The notes below the pieces were generated by a model, which worked only from the letters and a program-made list of their open reading frames with translations, was not told where the DNA came from and made no database searches. A stretch of 64,000 nucleotides of DNA from Vibrio porteresiae DSM 19223. GTDB lineage: Bacteria; Pseudomonadota; Gammaproteobacteria; Enterobacterales; Vibrionaceae. Location of the stretch: the NCBI RefSeq assembly GCF_024347055.1, contig NZ_AP024895.1, positions 2,046,001-2,110,000 on the forward strand, written 5' to 3'. Position numbers and translations under genes: made by a program. The first letter of the stretch is position 1. Each line of letters opens with the position of its first letter. Below are positions 50,653 through 59,673 of the stretch, piece by piece.

Positions 50653-51051
50653 CTATTTGGCCGAATTTACCCTTGGATGTTCTTGCCACTGTTTTTTCAT
50701 TTTAGCGATGGTTTTATCGTCCACACCATGGACATTGCCATACTGTTCTCGGCACACCATGATGGTTAATTTGGCTTGGTATTTTCTCGCCAACTTGCGA
50801 TAAAACGCCATTTCCCATTGGCGCACAAAGGTATTTGATACCACGATATTGTGCCCTTCCGATAGCCAGTACTCACTTTGAGCCTGACACCAATCATGCG
50901 CTTGACCAATCAGTTCAGGGCGAAAATGATAGTCACCGTGTTGATTAACAAAGAACATGTCCGCTTCCAAATGAACACCGGGTAAAGTTTTGGCGAGGGT
51001 CGACTTTCCCGAGCCAGGTAAACCTCGAATCAAGGTAATGTTCAGTGACAT
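50653..51051 (-). CDS. AAA_33-type P-loop kinase-like protein
   Basis: 132 residues: Walker A GLPGSGKST (residues 9-17) in ITLIRGLPGSGKSTLAKTLP, then a Walker B-like LEADMFF and VVSNTFVRQWEM. Resembles small polynucleotide/zeta-like kinases (NEDD4BP2-like AAA_33). Cytosolic. No antitoxin partner is next to it, so a toxin role is not supported. Substrate unknown. Confidence 0.75.
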   Translation of the reverse strand: MSLNITLIRGLPGSGKSTLAKTLPGVHLEADMFFVNQHGDYHFRPELIGQAHDWCQAQSEYWLSEGHNIVVSNTFVRQWEMAFYRKLARKYQAKLTIMVCREQYGNVHGVDDKTIAKMKKQWQEHPRVNSAK

Positions 51052-51211
51052 ACTTATTTAACTCTTTGTTATCAATATTAAAACCTAAGAAACCAACCAC
51101 TAAGCCGACTCAGCTTAAGGCGAGAAAGAAGTTTACTGTTTTCTCTTTTTTAGCGTAACTTATTTTTAATGCCTACGCATTTTGCTCTCGACATCATTCA
51201 GCAGTTAGGTT

Positions 51212-51235
51212 ATAAGTCTAGATGTATAGACGTCC
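51212..51235 (+). promoter_or_regulatory. Three tandem Met boxes (MetJ operator)
   Basis: Three adjacent 8-mers ataagtct, agatgtat and agacgtcc match the MetJ consensus AGACGTCT at 6, 6 and 7 of 8 positions, with the exact 8-bp period MetJ needs, 26-49 bp before the metA GTG. Confidence 0.8.
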
Positions 51236-51260
51236 ATAAATATCGCTTAGGGAGAAAGCT

Positions 51261-52205
51261 GTGCCTATTAAGATACCTGATCAATTACCGGCTAGAGATG
51301 TGTTACGACATGAGAACATCTTTGTGATGCCTGAGTCTCGTGCTTCCACTCAGGAAATTCGACCACTCAAAGTGTTGATCTTAAATCTTATGCCGAAAAA
51401 GATAGAGACAGAGACTCAATTCTTACGTCTTCTGTCCAATTCACCTTTGCAAATCGACATTGAGCTGCTGCGTATTGACGATCGTCCAAGCAAAAATACG
51501 CCAGAAGAGCACCTCAACGCCTTCTATCGTCAATTTGAACTGGTGGAAAAACGCAACTTCGATGGCTTGATCATCACTGGTGCGCCTTTGGGTTTGGTTC
51601 AGTTTGAAGATGTTGTCTATTGGGATCACCTCAAACGCATTATGGATTGGGCGAAAAGTCATGTGACATCCACTCTTTACGTGTGTTGGGCTGCTCAAGC
51701 GGCACTGAAGTTGATCTACAACTTGCCAAAACGCACCCGCGAAGAGAAACTTTCTGGTGTTTATCAGCATGAAATTCGTCAACAGTTCCACCCATTACTG
51801 CGTGGTTTTGATGATACTTTCCTTGCGCCGCACTCACGTTACGCCGATTTTGATGTGGAGTATTTAGCCGAGCATACCGATCTCGACATTCTTGCGACCT
51901 CTAAAGTTGCAGGTGTGTATCTGGCTTCCACCAAAGATAAACGTAATGTGTTTGTCACAGGTCACCCAGAATACGATGCTTTTACCTTACACAATGAATA
52001 CATTCGTGATGTAAAAGAGGGGCTAGATCCAGCAATGCCAGTGAACTACTACCCAGATAACAACCCAGAAAACCAGCCTCACGCCAGCTGGCGTAGCCAT
52101 GGTCATCTGCTGTTTGCTAACTGGCTTAACTACTGCGTTTACCAACAAACACCGTACGATCTGGATAACTTCAGCGAAGACAAATTCACCAAAGACGAAG
52201 ATTGA
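51261..52205 (+). CDS. metA: Homoserine O-succinyltransferase MetA
   Basis: 314-residue cytosolic enzyme making O-succinyl-L-homoserine, the first committed step of methionine synthesis. Cys142 in YVCWAAQAALK is the acyl-carrying nucleophile, with His235 and Glu237 in VTGHPEYDAF; positions match E. coli MetA. It starts with GTG at 51261 behind AGGGAG. Three Met boxes lie upstream, so MetJ with S-adenosylmethionine probably represses it. Followed by a strong terminator. Confidence 0.97.
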   Translation: MPIKIPDQLPARDVLRHENIFVMPESRASTQEIRPLKVLILNLMPKKIETETQFLRLLSNSPLQIDIELLRIDDRPSKNTPEEHLNAFYRQFELVEKRNFDGLIITGAPLGLVQFEDVVYWDHLKRIMDWAKSHVTSTLYVCWAAQAALKLIYNLPKRTREEKLSGVYQHEIRQQFHPLLRGFDDTFLAPHSRYADFDVEYLAEHTDLDILATSKVAGVYLASTKDKRNVFVTGHPEYDAFTLHNEYIRDVKEGLDPAMPVNYYPDNNPENQPHASWRSHGHLLFANWLNYCVYQQTPYDLDNFSEDKFTKDED

Positions 52206-52251
52206 TTCGCCGCAGCGACAGAGTGACATCAGTGAGTTGAGATTGAAAGAC

Positions 52252-52279
52252 AAAGGCCACCAGAATGTGGCCTTTTTTG
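52252..52279 (+). terminator. Terminator of metA
   Basis: Stem AAAGGCCAC / GTGGCCTTT with 6-nt loop and six T, 47 bp past the stop. Confidence 0.95.
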
Positions 52280-52390
52280 TCAGTGCTTCTCAGCCGTTTT
52301 TGCCATCTCACTCGCACACTGAATGCAACAGGCTAGATGAGCACCTAAGCGCTTTTTAAGATAGCACTCCTTTGGTTAGGAGCGCCGAAA

Positions 52391-53056
52391 ATGACCAAGC
52401 GATATTTTTTCTTATCACTGCTACTGTGCCTTTTGTCTGGCTGTGTTCATCAATCCTCGCAAAAGACCACTCAAGATCCTCAAGCGATCGCGGATGCCCG
52501 AATTGCCTTAGGTCTTGCCTATCTCAAACAGCATGATAGCGTCAAAGCCAAACAGAATTTAGATCGCGCGTTAGAAGTGATGCCACATTACCTCTCCGCC
52601 CAACTGGCCATGACCTATTACTACGAGCAAGTTGGTGAACTGGGATTAACTCGCAAGGCGTTTACCGATGCCCTCAAGGATCATCGACAAAGTGGCGATT
52701 TACTGAATAACTACGGCGCGTTTCTCTGTCGGCAAAAAGAATATGCTCCATCACTGGCCTTTTTTGAACGCGCCGTTGCCTCGCCTAATTACCACGATAT
52801 TGCAGCAACTTACGAGAACGCCGCCTTATGCGCTTGGCAAGCCAAGCAAGATGACAAAGCGCTACGCTATTTTACCCACGCCCTGCACTACTCTCCCGAT
52901 AATGAACGGCTGCAACGTTATATGATTCGTTGGGCAAGTGAAACCAAACAATGGGATGTAGTTAAGGAAAGGCTGCAGCATTATGTGAGGCGATTTGGTA
53001 ACAGTCGTTACACGGCAGAAATTGAGCGCCAGTTAGCCTCAGTGTCTAGAAACTAA
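52391..53056 (+). CDS. PilF/PilW-like TPR lipoprotein
   Basis: 221 residues. Lipoprotein signal with lipobox LLSGC (Cys18), then TPR repeats (about 30-210; IALGLAYLKQHDSVKAKQNL is a typical first repeat). Outer-membrane lipoproteins of this type help assemble the type IV pilus secretin PilQ. Usually pilF/pilW lies in the rlmN-rodZ-ispG cluster; this copy stands alone after metA, so it may be a paralogue with another role. No pilus genes are nearby. Confidence 0.8.
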   Translation: MTKRYFFLSLLLCLLSGCVHQSSQKTTQDPQAIADARIALGLAYLKQHDSVKAKQNLDRALEVMPHYLSAQLAMTYYYEQVGELGLTRKAFTDALKDHRQSGDLLNNYGAFLCRQKEYAPSLAFFERAVASPNYHDIAATYENAALCAWQAKQDDKALRYFTHALHYSPDNERLQRYMIRWASETKQWDVVKERLQHYVRRFGNSRYTAEIERQLASVSRN

Positions 53057-53150
53057 AAACCGGATACTAAAACTAGTCAGTAAAACAGCCACTAAAGACC
53101 AATCACTAAAGAAAAAAGACCAGTAGTAAATGTTCAACGAACTAAACAGG

Positions 53151-53372
53151 TTATTTCACGTTGGTAGGACGCCCGTCACGCCCCCCTTTGCGGTCCCGAT
53201 AATGCACTCGACGTAAACGGCGTGTCTTTCTTGCTCGCTGCATCTTCAAATATTCAAGAAACAACATACGACAAAAGAAGAACAACCCCACCAGCAACAG
53301 TAGGGTAAACACCGACATAAAAGGAACGCAAAGCCAATCAGGCTGACAAGGTACAAAAAATTCGAAGTCCAT
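53151..53372 (-). CDS. Small membrane protein, 73 aa
   Basis: Unrecognised. One membrane helix (residues ~17-38, FMSVFTLLLLVGLFFFCRML) followed by a very basic tail (RARKTRRLRRVHYRDRKGGR). AGGAGG stands upstream of the ATG, which supports it as a real gene. The tail could touch nucleic acid or ribosomes; no function claimed. Alone between the PilF-like gene (+) and rlmF (-). Confidence 0.65.
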   Translation of the reverse strand: MDFEFFVPCQPDWLCVPFMSVFTLLLLVGLFFFCRMLFLEYLKMQRARKTRRLRRVHYRDRKGGRDGRPTNVK

Positions 53373-53444
53373 ATCAACCTCCTGCGAGCAAGCACTCTTA
53401 GTATCGCGTAATTACAATATTAGCGAATTATCTTGCTCAAAAAG

Positions 53445-54659
53445 TTAACATTTTTCCTTCAGCCACACTTTGCGCTGACTAGCATTTTGAAAACTCCATG
53501 CAATAAAACGGCTGATTTTTTGACCTTGCGCCATTTCGACGACTTGCGCCTCGACCGCTCCAACTTGCTCAAGTTGTTTACGCATCCAGCGTACATTCTC
53601 TTTTTTCGAGATCAGCGAGCTAAACCAGAGTACCTGGTCTTTAAAGAGCGCACTTTCTCGAGCCATTTTCTGCAAAAATGCTGCCTCACCGCCCGGACAC
53701 CAAAGCTCGGCTTTTTGTCCACCAAAATTGAGCCCAGAGCTTTTACTCATCACGCTTTTTCCACCCTGACGTTTCTGTGCATTTTTTGCCAAGTTAGCTC
53801 GTTTTTGTTCAGTGCCCTTTTGCGCCTCTTCAAGTGAACTATGAAAAGGAGGGTTGCAGGTGGTCAAGACAAAGTGGTCATTCGGCGCAATGATCCCGGT
53901 AAAAATAGACTCGCTTTGAGATTGTAACTGGCAAGCAATTTTACCCTTAAGCACCGCATTACTCTGGGCAATCTTATTGGCCTGTTCAACCGAAACCGGA
54001 TCAATATCGGAGGCTTTCACCTGCCAACCATAATCCACAGCAGCAATAATGGGGTAAATACAGTTAGCCCCAACGCCAATGTCCAACAGGGTGACATCAG
54101 ACATCGCCAATTGTGGGAACTCTTTTTGCAATAGCTCAGCCGCACGGTGAATATAATCGGCACGTCCAGGAATCGGTGGACACAAGTATCCTTGCGGAAT
54201 ATCCCACTCAGTCACACCATAATGGTGAGCCAATAACGCTTGATTAAGACGTTTTACCGCCACAGGGTCAGCAAAAGGAATGGTGTCAACGCCGAGGGGA
54301 TTTTTCACCACATACTGCCTAAGTTCTGGCACGGCTTGGCACAGAACCGTGAAATCATACTGACCGTGATGACGATTGCGTGGATGCAAACCGGCTGGGC
54401 TAGTAATGACTTTGACCTTAAGCGCCGCTGCCTCAGCTGGAGATTTTTTGGGTTGAGCGCCACTTTTACGCGGCTTAACCGTTTGTGCACTTTCGCCCAT
54501 CTTCGCTGGCTTCTTACCTTTTGCTGCCGCGCGCTTAGCCCGTTTTTGCGCTTGCTTTTGCTCATCACTTAGTGATTCATCTGCAGACGATTGACGCTTA
54601 GTGGACTTTTTCTTAAAAAACTGGTCAGCGGGGATACCGTTGATTAGCGGCGCACGACT
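53445..54659 (-). CDS. rlmF: 23S rRNA (adenine1618-N6)-methyltransferase RlmF
   Basis: 404 residues from the ATG near 54660 (the frame as tracked reaches 54662). The catalytic domain begins at about residue 92 with LHPRNRHHGQYDF and holds the SAM-binding LLDIGVGANCIYP and the amino-methyltransferase motif CNPPFHSS. The first ~85 residues are an extra Lys/Ala-rich tail (with KRAKRAAAKGKK) that E. coli RlmF lacks. It modifies A1618 of 23S rRNA. Its ATG overlaps the stop of the YgjP-like gene by 4 bp. Confidence 0.93.
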   Translation of the reverse strand, partial: SRAPLINGIPADQFFKKKSTKRQSSADESLSDEQKQAQKRAKRAAAKGKKPAKMGESAQTVKPRKSGAQPKKSPAEAAALKVKVITSPAGLHPRNRHHGQYDFTVLCQAVPELRQYVVKNPLGVDTIPFADPVAVKRLNQALLAHHYGVTEWDIPQGYLCPPIPGRADYIHRAAELLQKEFPQLAMSDVTLLDIGVGANCIYPIIAAVDYGWQVKASDIDPVSVEQANKIAQSNAVLKGKIACQLQSQSESIFTGIIAPNDHFVLTTCNPPFHSSLEEAQKGTEQKRANLAKNAQKRQGGKSVMSKSSGLNFGGQKAELWCPGGEAAFLQKMARESALFKDQVLWFSSLISKKENVRWMRKQLEQVGAVEAQVVEMAQGQKISRFIAWSFQNASQRKVWLKEKC

Positions 54660-55168
54660 CATGCTTCAGCTCCTTTTAACTCTTGTACCATCATAAAAAT
54701 ACGCGCATCCAGCTCGAGCTGATGATAGTGCGGCTCCATATGACAACAGAGTTGATAAAAGGCTTTGTTATGATCTTTCTCTTTTAGGTGTGCCAGCTCA
54801 TGCACCACCAACATGCGCAATAAAGGTTCGGGAGCCGATTTAAATACCTGCGCAATACGAATCTCATTTTTGGCTTTGAGCTTATTGCCATGCACGCGTG
54901 AGACATAGGTGTGCAAACCCAATGCATGGTTGATCAAATGAATTTTGCCATCCCACACCACTTTACTCAGTGGTGCTGTTTTCTTCATAAACTGATTTTT
55001 CAGTGCCATCGTATATTGAAACAAGGCTTTTTCGCTTTGAATGTCATGACGCTGCGGATAGCGCTGCTCAAACCAACTGACTAACTGTTGATTGGCAACT
55101 AAGCGTTCCACGGATTCGACGATATTCGTTGGATAACCTTGAATGTATTTCAGCACTGGATCTGTCAT
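54659..55168 (-). CDS. YgjP-like metallopeptidase-domain protein (DUF45/M48-like)
   Basis: 169 residues from the ATG at 55168 (a TTG at 55189 is possible). Zinc-binding HExxH is seen in VVHELAHLKEKDHNKAFY, with the downstream His/Asp of the WLM/M48-like family (HNKAFYQLCCHMEPHYHQLE). Cytosolic. Overlaps rlmF by 4 bp and forms a two-gene operon with it. Substrate unknown. Confidence 0.85.
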   Translation of the reverse strand: MTDPVLKYIQGYPTNIVESVERLVANQQLVSWFEQRYPQRHDIQSEKALFQYTMALKNQFMKKTAPLSKVVWDGKIHLINHALGLHTYVSRVHGNKLKAKNEIRIAQVFKSAPEPLLRMLVVHELAHLKEKDHNKAFYQLCCHMEPHYHQLELDARIFMMVQELKGAEA

Positions 55169-55312
55169 GGCGATGTTCAATTGACTCAATCTTTAAAAGG
55201 GCGCTAAGTGTAGCCCAAAGCTCAGCGTGATTCATCTGTTGTGTCGATAGGTTTGCAAGTCGCTAGCGCCACAGGTAAACTCTGCGCCCCGAGAACAATA
55301 CGAGTAAGCACC

Positions 55313-55543
55313 ATGAAACGAGTTGTCCTTTACGTTAAAGACAAGTGCCCACACTGCAAAGATGCCCAACGTTATTTAGACAGTAAGCAGATTCCATACC
55401 GTCTGTGTAATGCCAAAATGCAACGTGGACGCAAAGAGTTAGACGCGATTGGTGCGCGCAGTGTCCCTGTGTTGAAAATCGGCGACCGTTTGATGATCGG
55501 CTGGAATCCTAAAAACTTCGACCGCATGTACAGCAGTAACTAG
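55313..55543 (+). CDS. Small glutaredoxin-family protein
   Basis: 76 residues from the ATG at 55313. Thioredoxin fold with redox motif CPHC (Cys12, Cys15) in LYVKDKCPHCKDAQRYL, cis-Pro in RSVPVLKIGD and a GWNPKNF end in place of the usual GFD. Close to the NrdH/GrxA size class. An in-frame extension to 55241 has no ribosome binding site. Disulfide reduction by family; partner unknown. Confidence 0.85.
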   Translation: MKRVVLYVKDKCPHCKDAQRYLDSKQIPYRLCNAKMQRGRKELDAIGARSVPVLKIGDRLMIGWNPKNFDRMYSSN

Positions 55544-55553
55544 TCTGTACAGT

Positions 55554-55619
55554 AGTCAGTCGTTAGTTAGTAAGTTAGTTAGTTAGTAAGTTAGTCAGTT
55601 AGTCAGTTAGTCAGTTAGT
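55554..55619. repeat. Tetranucleotide repeat tract (GTTA/GTCA)
   Basis: About 65 bp built of gtta/gtaa/gtca units in a near-perfect 4-bp period between the convergent glutaredoxin and LysR stops. Simple repeats of this kind slip in replication. It is followed by a GCGGCAAT-gcgt-ATTGCCGC hairpin (55623-55642). Confidence 0.85.
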
Positions 55620-55655
55620 AACGCGGCAATGCGTATTGCCGCAGAAGTTGATGAG

Positions 55656-56525
55656 TTAAACGTATTTCTTTACGTACTCAATGAACGTTTTGTCGGCATG
55701 GGAAAGATAACCCTCTTTGCGCCATGCCAAAGCCAAATCAAGCCACACTGGCGGATCAAATGGCACGGCAACAACATCCGGCTCTTGGTCCGTGACCAAT
55801 TCCAGTAACGCCGTAATCGCATATTCATGTTTTACTATGCTTAAAATCATCGGCAATAGATTGGTTTCAAAAGAGAATTTTGCTTCAAGCTTATGCTCTT
55901 TACACACCTTATCTACAAACTCACGATGGAAATAACCGGTTTTAAACATCACCAATTCATGTTCAAAAAAGGTTTCAAAATCAATTGATTTCGCAGTCGC
56001 CAACTCATGATGACGGCCAACGGTAGCCACCATTTGTGAAGATAAAATCGGATCAACGTCCAGCTCAGGTGGCACATCGTGATTGAGGATCACACCAATA
56101 TCCAATTCACCCGCCAATAACATGCGTCGAATCGACTGCGTACCCGCTTCTAACACCGTCATTTTCAAATTGGGGAATTGGCTTTTAAACGCCATAATGA
56201 TTTCGGGTAAAAAGTAAGAGCCCATCATGCTTGGCGTGCCTAATCGTACTTCGCCTTTCACCACCCCTTTTAATTCATCCATTGCCAATTGAGCATCATC
56301 AAGCTGCCGCAAAATCCTAAGCGCGTGCTCTAGTAACACTTCGCCTTCATGGGTCAACGACACTTTGCGCTCATCGCGCTTAAGTAAGGTAACACCAAGT
56401 TGCTGCTCAAATTTCTTGATTGAGATACTTAACGCTGGCTGAGCGATATGCAGTAGCTGCGCTGCTTGAGTAAAACTGCCCTGCTGGGCAACCGCCACAA
56501 AATGGCGTAAATGACGAGTTTCCAT
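55656..56525 (-). CDS. LysR-family transcriptional regulator
   Basis: 289 residues: HTH at 1-60 (FTQAAQLLHIAQPALSISIK) and an effector domain (about 88-285). Divergent from the MFS gene at 56627 with 101 bp between starts, so it most likely regulates that transporter. Inducer unknown. Confidence 0.92.
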   Translation of the reverse strand: METRHLRHFVAVAQQGSFTQAAQLLHIAQPALSISIKKFEQQLGVTLLKRDERKVSLTHEGEVLLEHALRILRQLDDAQLAMDELKGVVKGEVRLGTPSMMGSYFLPEIIMAFKSQFPNLKMTVLEAGTQSIRRMLLAGELDIGVILNHDVPPELDVDPILSSQMVATVGRHHELATAKSIDFETFFEHELVMFKTGYFHREFVDKVCKEHKLEAKFSFETNLLPMILSIVKHEYAITALLELVTDQEPDVVAVPFDPPVWLDLALAWRKEGYLSHADKTFIEYVKKYV

Positions 56526-56626
56526 GGTCGATAAATTTTAGATATAGTGGTGATACAGGCAATATATTTTATTAATTGACCTAACACTGCTAATTTGATC
56601 ACGTTGTTAATGATCGAGTTGTCATC

Positions 56627-57847
56627 ATGATTGAACTGCATACACCACAATACCGTAAAGTCACTTTTGCTCTGGCCTTTGGCTCATTTTTGGTCTTCTC
56701 TAATCTCTACTTATTTCAACCAATGCTGCCTTATATGGCTCAGCATTTCTCGATTTCAGAAACCCGAACTAACTGGATTTTCGCCGCTTCAACGCTGGCA
56801 CTTTCAGTAACACTGGTCCCTTGGGCAATCGGTTCAGAATCGGTCGGACGTAGAAAAGTGATGTTGATTGGCTTATTTGCTATGCCAATCATTAGCTTAT
56901 TTATGTTGTTAACCACCCAATTTTGGCTATTGGTAATGGCAAGAGCAGCGATGGGCGTGGCGTTAGCGGCCTTTGCGTCAGTTGCGGTTGCTTATATGGT
57001 GGAAGAGCTCTCGGCTACCGCTTTTAGTAAAGCGATTGGCAGTTACATTGCCGCCAACTCCCTTGGGGGCATTTCAGGACGTATCACCGGCGGTGTATTA
57101 ACCGATGCTTTGGGCTGGCAGCAAGCGGTGGTTGTTATGGCGACCTTTACTTTAATTGGCACCTTGTGGGTGGCGTATGCGCTACCGGTGCAGCAACACT
57201 TTGTGCCCCAGAAAGGCCGTTTTCGCGAACACAATCGTTCGATGTTACATCATTTAAGTAACCCGCTTTTGTGGCTCGCGATGCTCGTTGGCGCGGCCAA
57301 CTTTGCACTGTTTGTGAACCTTTATTCCGTTGCAGGATTTCGCCTGGTTGCCGCCCCCTATTCACTCCCTGTTGGTTTAGCATCATTAATTTTCCTGTGC
57401 TATCTCGGTGGTACAGTAAGCTCGCGCTTAACATCGCTGTGGGTAAAACGTCACTCCTCAGTAAGCGGTATGGTACTGGGCACCATCATTAGTATGAGCG
57501 GCATGTGGTTAGCGCGCATTGAACAGTTGCCCGCTATTTTACTGGGGTTAATGTGCATCAGCTTTGGCGCATTTTTCACCCACACCCTCGCCTACTCATG
57601 GGTAAGTCGTAAAGCGACTGAAGCCAAAGCGACAGCGACGGCACTCTACTTAGTGCACTACTATATTGGTGGTAGCTTAGGCGGTTTTTACCTGCTTTAC
57701 TGCTGGCAACATGGTGGATGGGATGGTGTGATTGAAGGCGGAATGGTGCTCTATTTGGTGATCTTTGCTCTGTGTTGGATGCTGCACAAACGCAGCCAAT
57801 TGTCCCAAACTGAGCCAAACCATGGATTTGTTAAAACGTCTCGCTAG
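56627..57847 (+). CDS. MFS transporter (YnfM-like)
   Basis: 406 residues, twelve predicted helices, with the MFS loop motif SESVGRRKVMLIG between helices 2 and 3. Exporter of the arabinose-efflux type by resemblance. Controlled presumably by the divergent LysR. The DUF1415 gene follows 49 bp later on the same strand. Confidence 0.92.
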   Translation: MIELHTPQYRKVTFALAFGSFLVFSNLYLFQPMLPYMAQHFSISETRTNWIFAASTLALSVTLVPWAIGSESVGRRKVMLIGLFAMPIISLFMLLTTQFWLLVMARAAMGVALAAFASVAVAYMVEELSATAFSKAIGSYIAANSLGGISGRITGGVLTDALGWQQAVVVMATFTLIGTLWVAYALPVQQHFVPQKGRFREHNRSMLHHLSNPLLWLAMLVGAANFALFVNLYSVAGFRLVAAPYSLPVGLASLIFLCYLGGTVSSRLTSLWVKRHSSVSGMVLGTIISMSGMWLARIEQLPAILLGLMCISFGAFFTHTLAYSWVSRKATEAKATATALYLVHYYIGGSLGGFYLLYCWQHGGWDGVIEGGMVLYLVIFALCWMLHKRSQLSQTEPNHGFVKTSR

Positions 57848-57896
57848 CAGTTTGTGCTATGCTTGCCGCAAATCCACAATAACAACGATAAGCATT

Positions 57897-58460
57897 ATGA
57901 GCTCAACCACAGATACTCAAGCCATTGCAGCCACGGTTAACCAATGGCTTGATGACGTTGTCATCGGTCTTAACCTATGTCCTTTTGCTGCCAAACCCCA
58001 GCGCAATCAACAAATTAAGATCTTTGTCAGCCAAGCTGATAAAGAAGAATCGCTTCTTGAAGACATTCTGGCGCAGTTCACTACTCTGGAGGAGACTCCC
58101 GTTAGTGAGCTAGAAACCACTTTGGTTGTGGTGCCAAACATGTTGCAAGACTTCTGGGATTACAACCAATTTATTGATTGGGTTGAAGCCCTAATTAGTC
58201 AACAAGGTTGGGAAGGCACTTATCAAGTTGCGACGTTCCATCCTGATTACTGCTTTGCAGGCACTGAGCCTGATGATGCAGAAAACCTGACCAATCGTGC
58301 ACCTTATCCAATTTTCCATCTCATTCGTGAAGAGAGTATGGAAAAAGTGCTGCGCCACTATCCCAATCCTGAAGCAATTCCAGACACCAACATTGCGCGC
58401 GTCTCGGCTTTGACCGAAGAAGAACGTCGCCAATTGTTCCCGTATTTGTTTCGCCAATAG
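57897..58460 (+). CDS. DUF1415 protein
   Basis: 187 residues from the ATG at 57897; the open frame extends to 57765 inside the MFS gene and is not used. DUF1415 hallmarks: VIGLNLCPFAAKPQ near the start, and TFHPDYCFAGTEPDDAENLT followed by NRAPYPIFHLIRE in the second half. Soluble; function unknown. It may be co-transcribed with the MFS gene. Confidence 0.9.
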   Translation: MSSTTDTQAIAATVNQWLDDVVIGLNLCPFAAKPQRNQQIKIFVSQADKEESLLEDILAQFTTLEETPVSELETTLVVVPNMLQDFWDYNQFIDWVEALISQQGWEGTYQVATFHPDYCFAGTEPDDAENLTNRAPYPIFHLIREESMEKVLRHYPNPEAIPDTNIARVSALTEEERRQLFPYLFRQ

Positions 58461-58620
58461 TCTCTTGCATACATAAACTAAAGAGCGTTATTGGGCAAAA
58501 ACCATCGTTATTTGATCTCGTACATAACGACAGCAACTAACTCGGTAAATAGAAATTCTTAATGGGCTTTACCCCTTGAAAGTGCTACCCTAGCGGCAGC
58601 ATTTTCTATGAGAGAATAAC

Positions 58621-58971
58621 ATGAGCAAATTAACTGCAGACATCCAAGCAAACCTTGATCTTTTCGTTGCTGAGACAAAAGAATCTCATTTGGTTTGGGG
58701 CCTTCGCAATGAAGAAGGTTGGTTGTCTTGTGAATCAACTGAATTTGAAGAAAGCGAAGTAATGCCTTTCTGGTCAAGCAAAGCTGACGCAGAAATCCAC
58801 AACGTTGAAGAGTGGGCAGATTTCGAAGTGGTAGAAATCCCACTAGACGTATTTGTGGAAGACTGGTTACTAACTCTTGCCGAAGATGGCGTACTGGTTG
58901 GCACCAACTGGAACGCACAGCTTGAAGGTAAAGAACTAGAACCTTCTGATTTAGCAAAACTTTACGTTTAA
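58621..58971 (+). CDS. DUF2750 protein
   Basis: 116 residues, acidic, with the DUF2750 pattern VWGLRNEEGWLSCES, VMPFWSSKADAEI and DVFVEDWLLTLAEDGVLVGT then NWN near the C-terminus. Soluble, function unknown. Ends 24 bp before a strong terminator. Confidence 0.9.
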   Translation: MSKLTADIQANLDLFVAETKESHLVWGLRNEEGWLSCESTEFEESEVMPFWSSKADAEIHNVEEWADFEVVEIPLDVFVEDWLLTLAEDGVLVGTNWNAQLEGKELEPSDLAKLYV

Positions 58972-58993
58972 GTTATCGCTAAACGCAATTGAA

Positions 58994-59024
58994 CAAGACG
59001 CAGCGATGCGTCTTGTTTGTTTTT
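58994..59024 (+). terminator. Terminator after DUF2750 gene
   Basis: Stem CAAGACGCA / TGCGTCTTG with loop gcga and a TTTGTTTTT tail. Confidence 0.9.
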
Positions 59025-59053
59025 AATCTATAAGCCCCAACCGGACCGAATCC

Positions 59054-59629
59054 ATGCAATTAAGTAAGCTAACGCAAGAAATTTTTGATCACCTGTATCG
59101 CGACATTACTGAATTCCGTTCAACTTTCGATCTTCCTGTTGCTCAACCTGACACGTTAAATGCACAACAAGATAGCCTGCACACTTCACTGATCGTTGAA
59201 GAGATGACAGAACTTGCTGAAGCGCCAAACAAAACTGAGCAAGCCGATGCGATTGTCGACAGCGTGTACGTTTTGATGGGTCGCTTAGTGCATCTTGGCA
59301 ACGAGAAAGTGTCGGATAACCTAGCTATTAGCTACCTTATCGACATTCTGCTGAACGTTGCAGTCAACCGTGGTATCGACTTTATCCCTTGCTGGGATGA
59401 AGTACACAGCTCAAACATGAGCAAAGTGTGCCGTAACGAACAAGAATACGCAGAGACAGAAGCATTTTACGCCAAGCAAGGCGTGAAGCTGATGGGCGTA
59501 GCAAAAGGCGGTTACATCATCGCTAAATGCGCCGAAGATTTTGTTTCTGAGAGCAAAACCATTAAAAAAGGTAAAGTGCTGAAATCGGTTTACTACCGTC
59601 CAGCTGACCTAGCACCATTAACCAAATAA
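59054..59629 (+). CDS. MazG/HisE-like all-alpha NTP pyrophosphohydrolase
   Basis: 191 residues. The helical NTP-PPase core is visible in SLIVEEMTELAEA (the ExxE part) and EQADAIVDSVYVLMGRLV (the second acidic, ExxD, helix), followed by the characteristic WDEVHSSNMSK. It resembles the phage/bacterial nucleotide pyrophosphohydrolase family used for house-cleaning of non-canonical NTPs. Cytosolic, single gene after a terminator. Confidence 0.82.
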   Translation: MQLSKLTQEIFDHLYRDITEFRSTFDLPVAQPDTLNAQQDSLHTSLIVEEMTELAEAPNKTEQADAIVDSVYVLMGRLVHLGNEKVSDNLAISYLIDILLNVAVNRGIDFIPCWDEVHSSNMSKVCRNEQEYAETEAFYAKQGVKLMGVAKGGYIIAKCAEDFVSESKTIKKGKVLKSVYYRPADLAPLTK

Positions 59630-59638
59630 TGGCGTGCG

Positions 59639-59673
59639 CCAAAGCCTAGCCACCGCTGGGCTTTGGTTATTTA
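59639..59673 (+). terminator. Terminator after NTP-PPase gene
   Basis: Stem CCAAAGCC / GGCTTTGG with a 12-nt loop and a T/A-rich tail, 10 bp past the stop. Confidence 0.65.

Noticed and set aside
50653..51051. Zeta-type toxin
   Set aside because: Only the P-loop kinase fold is shared; the protein is short and no antitoxin gene is adjacent.
53057..53150. Repeat-like actaaa units after the PilF-like gene
   Set aside because: Too irregular to call a repeat array.
55554..55619. CRISPR array
   Set aside because: The period is 4 bp with no spacers; it is a simple sequence repeat.
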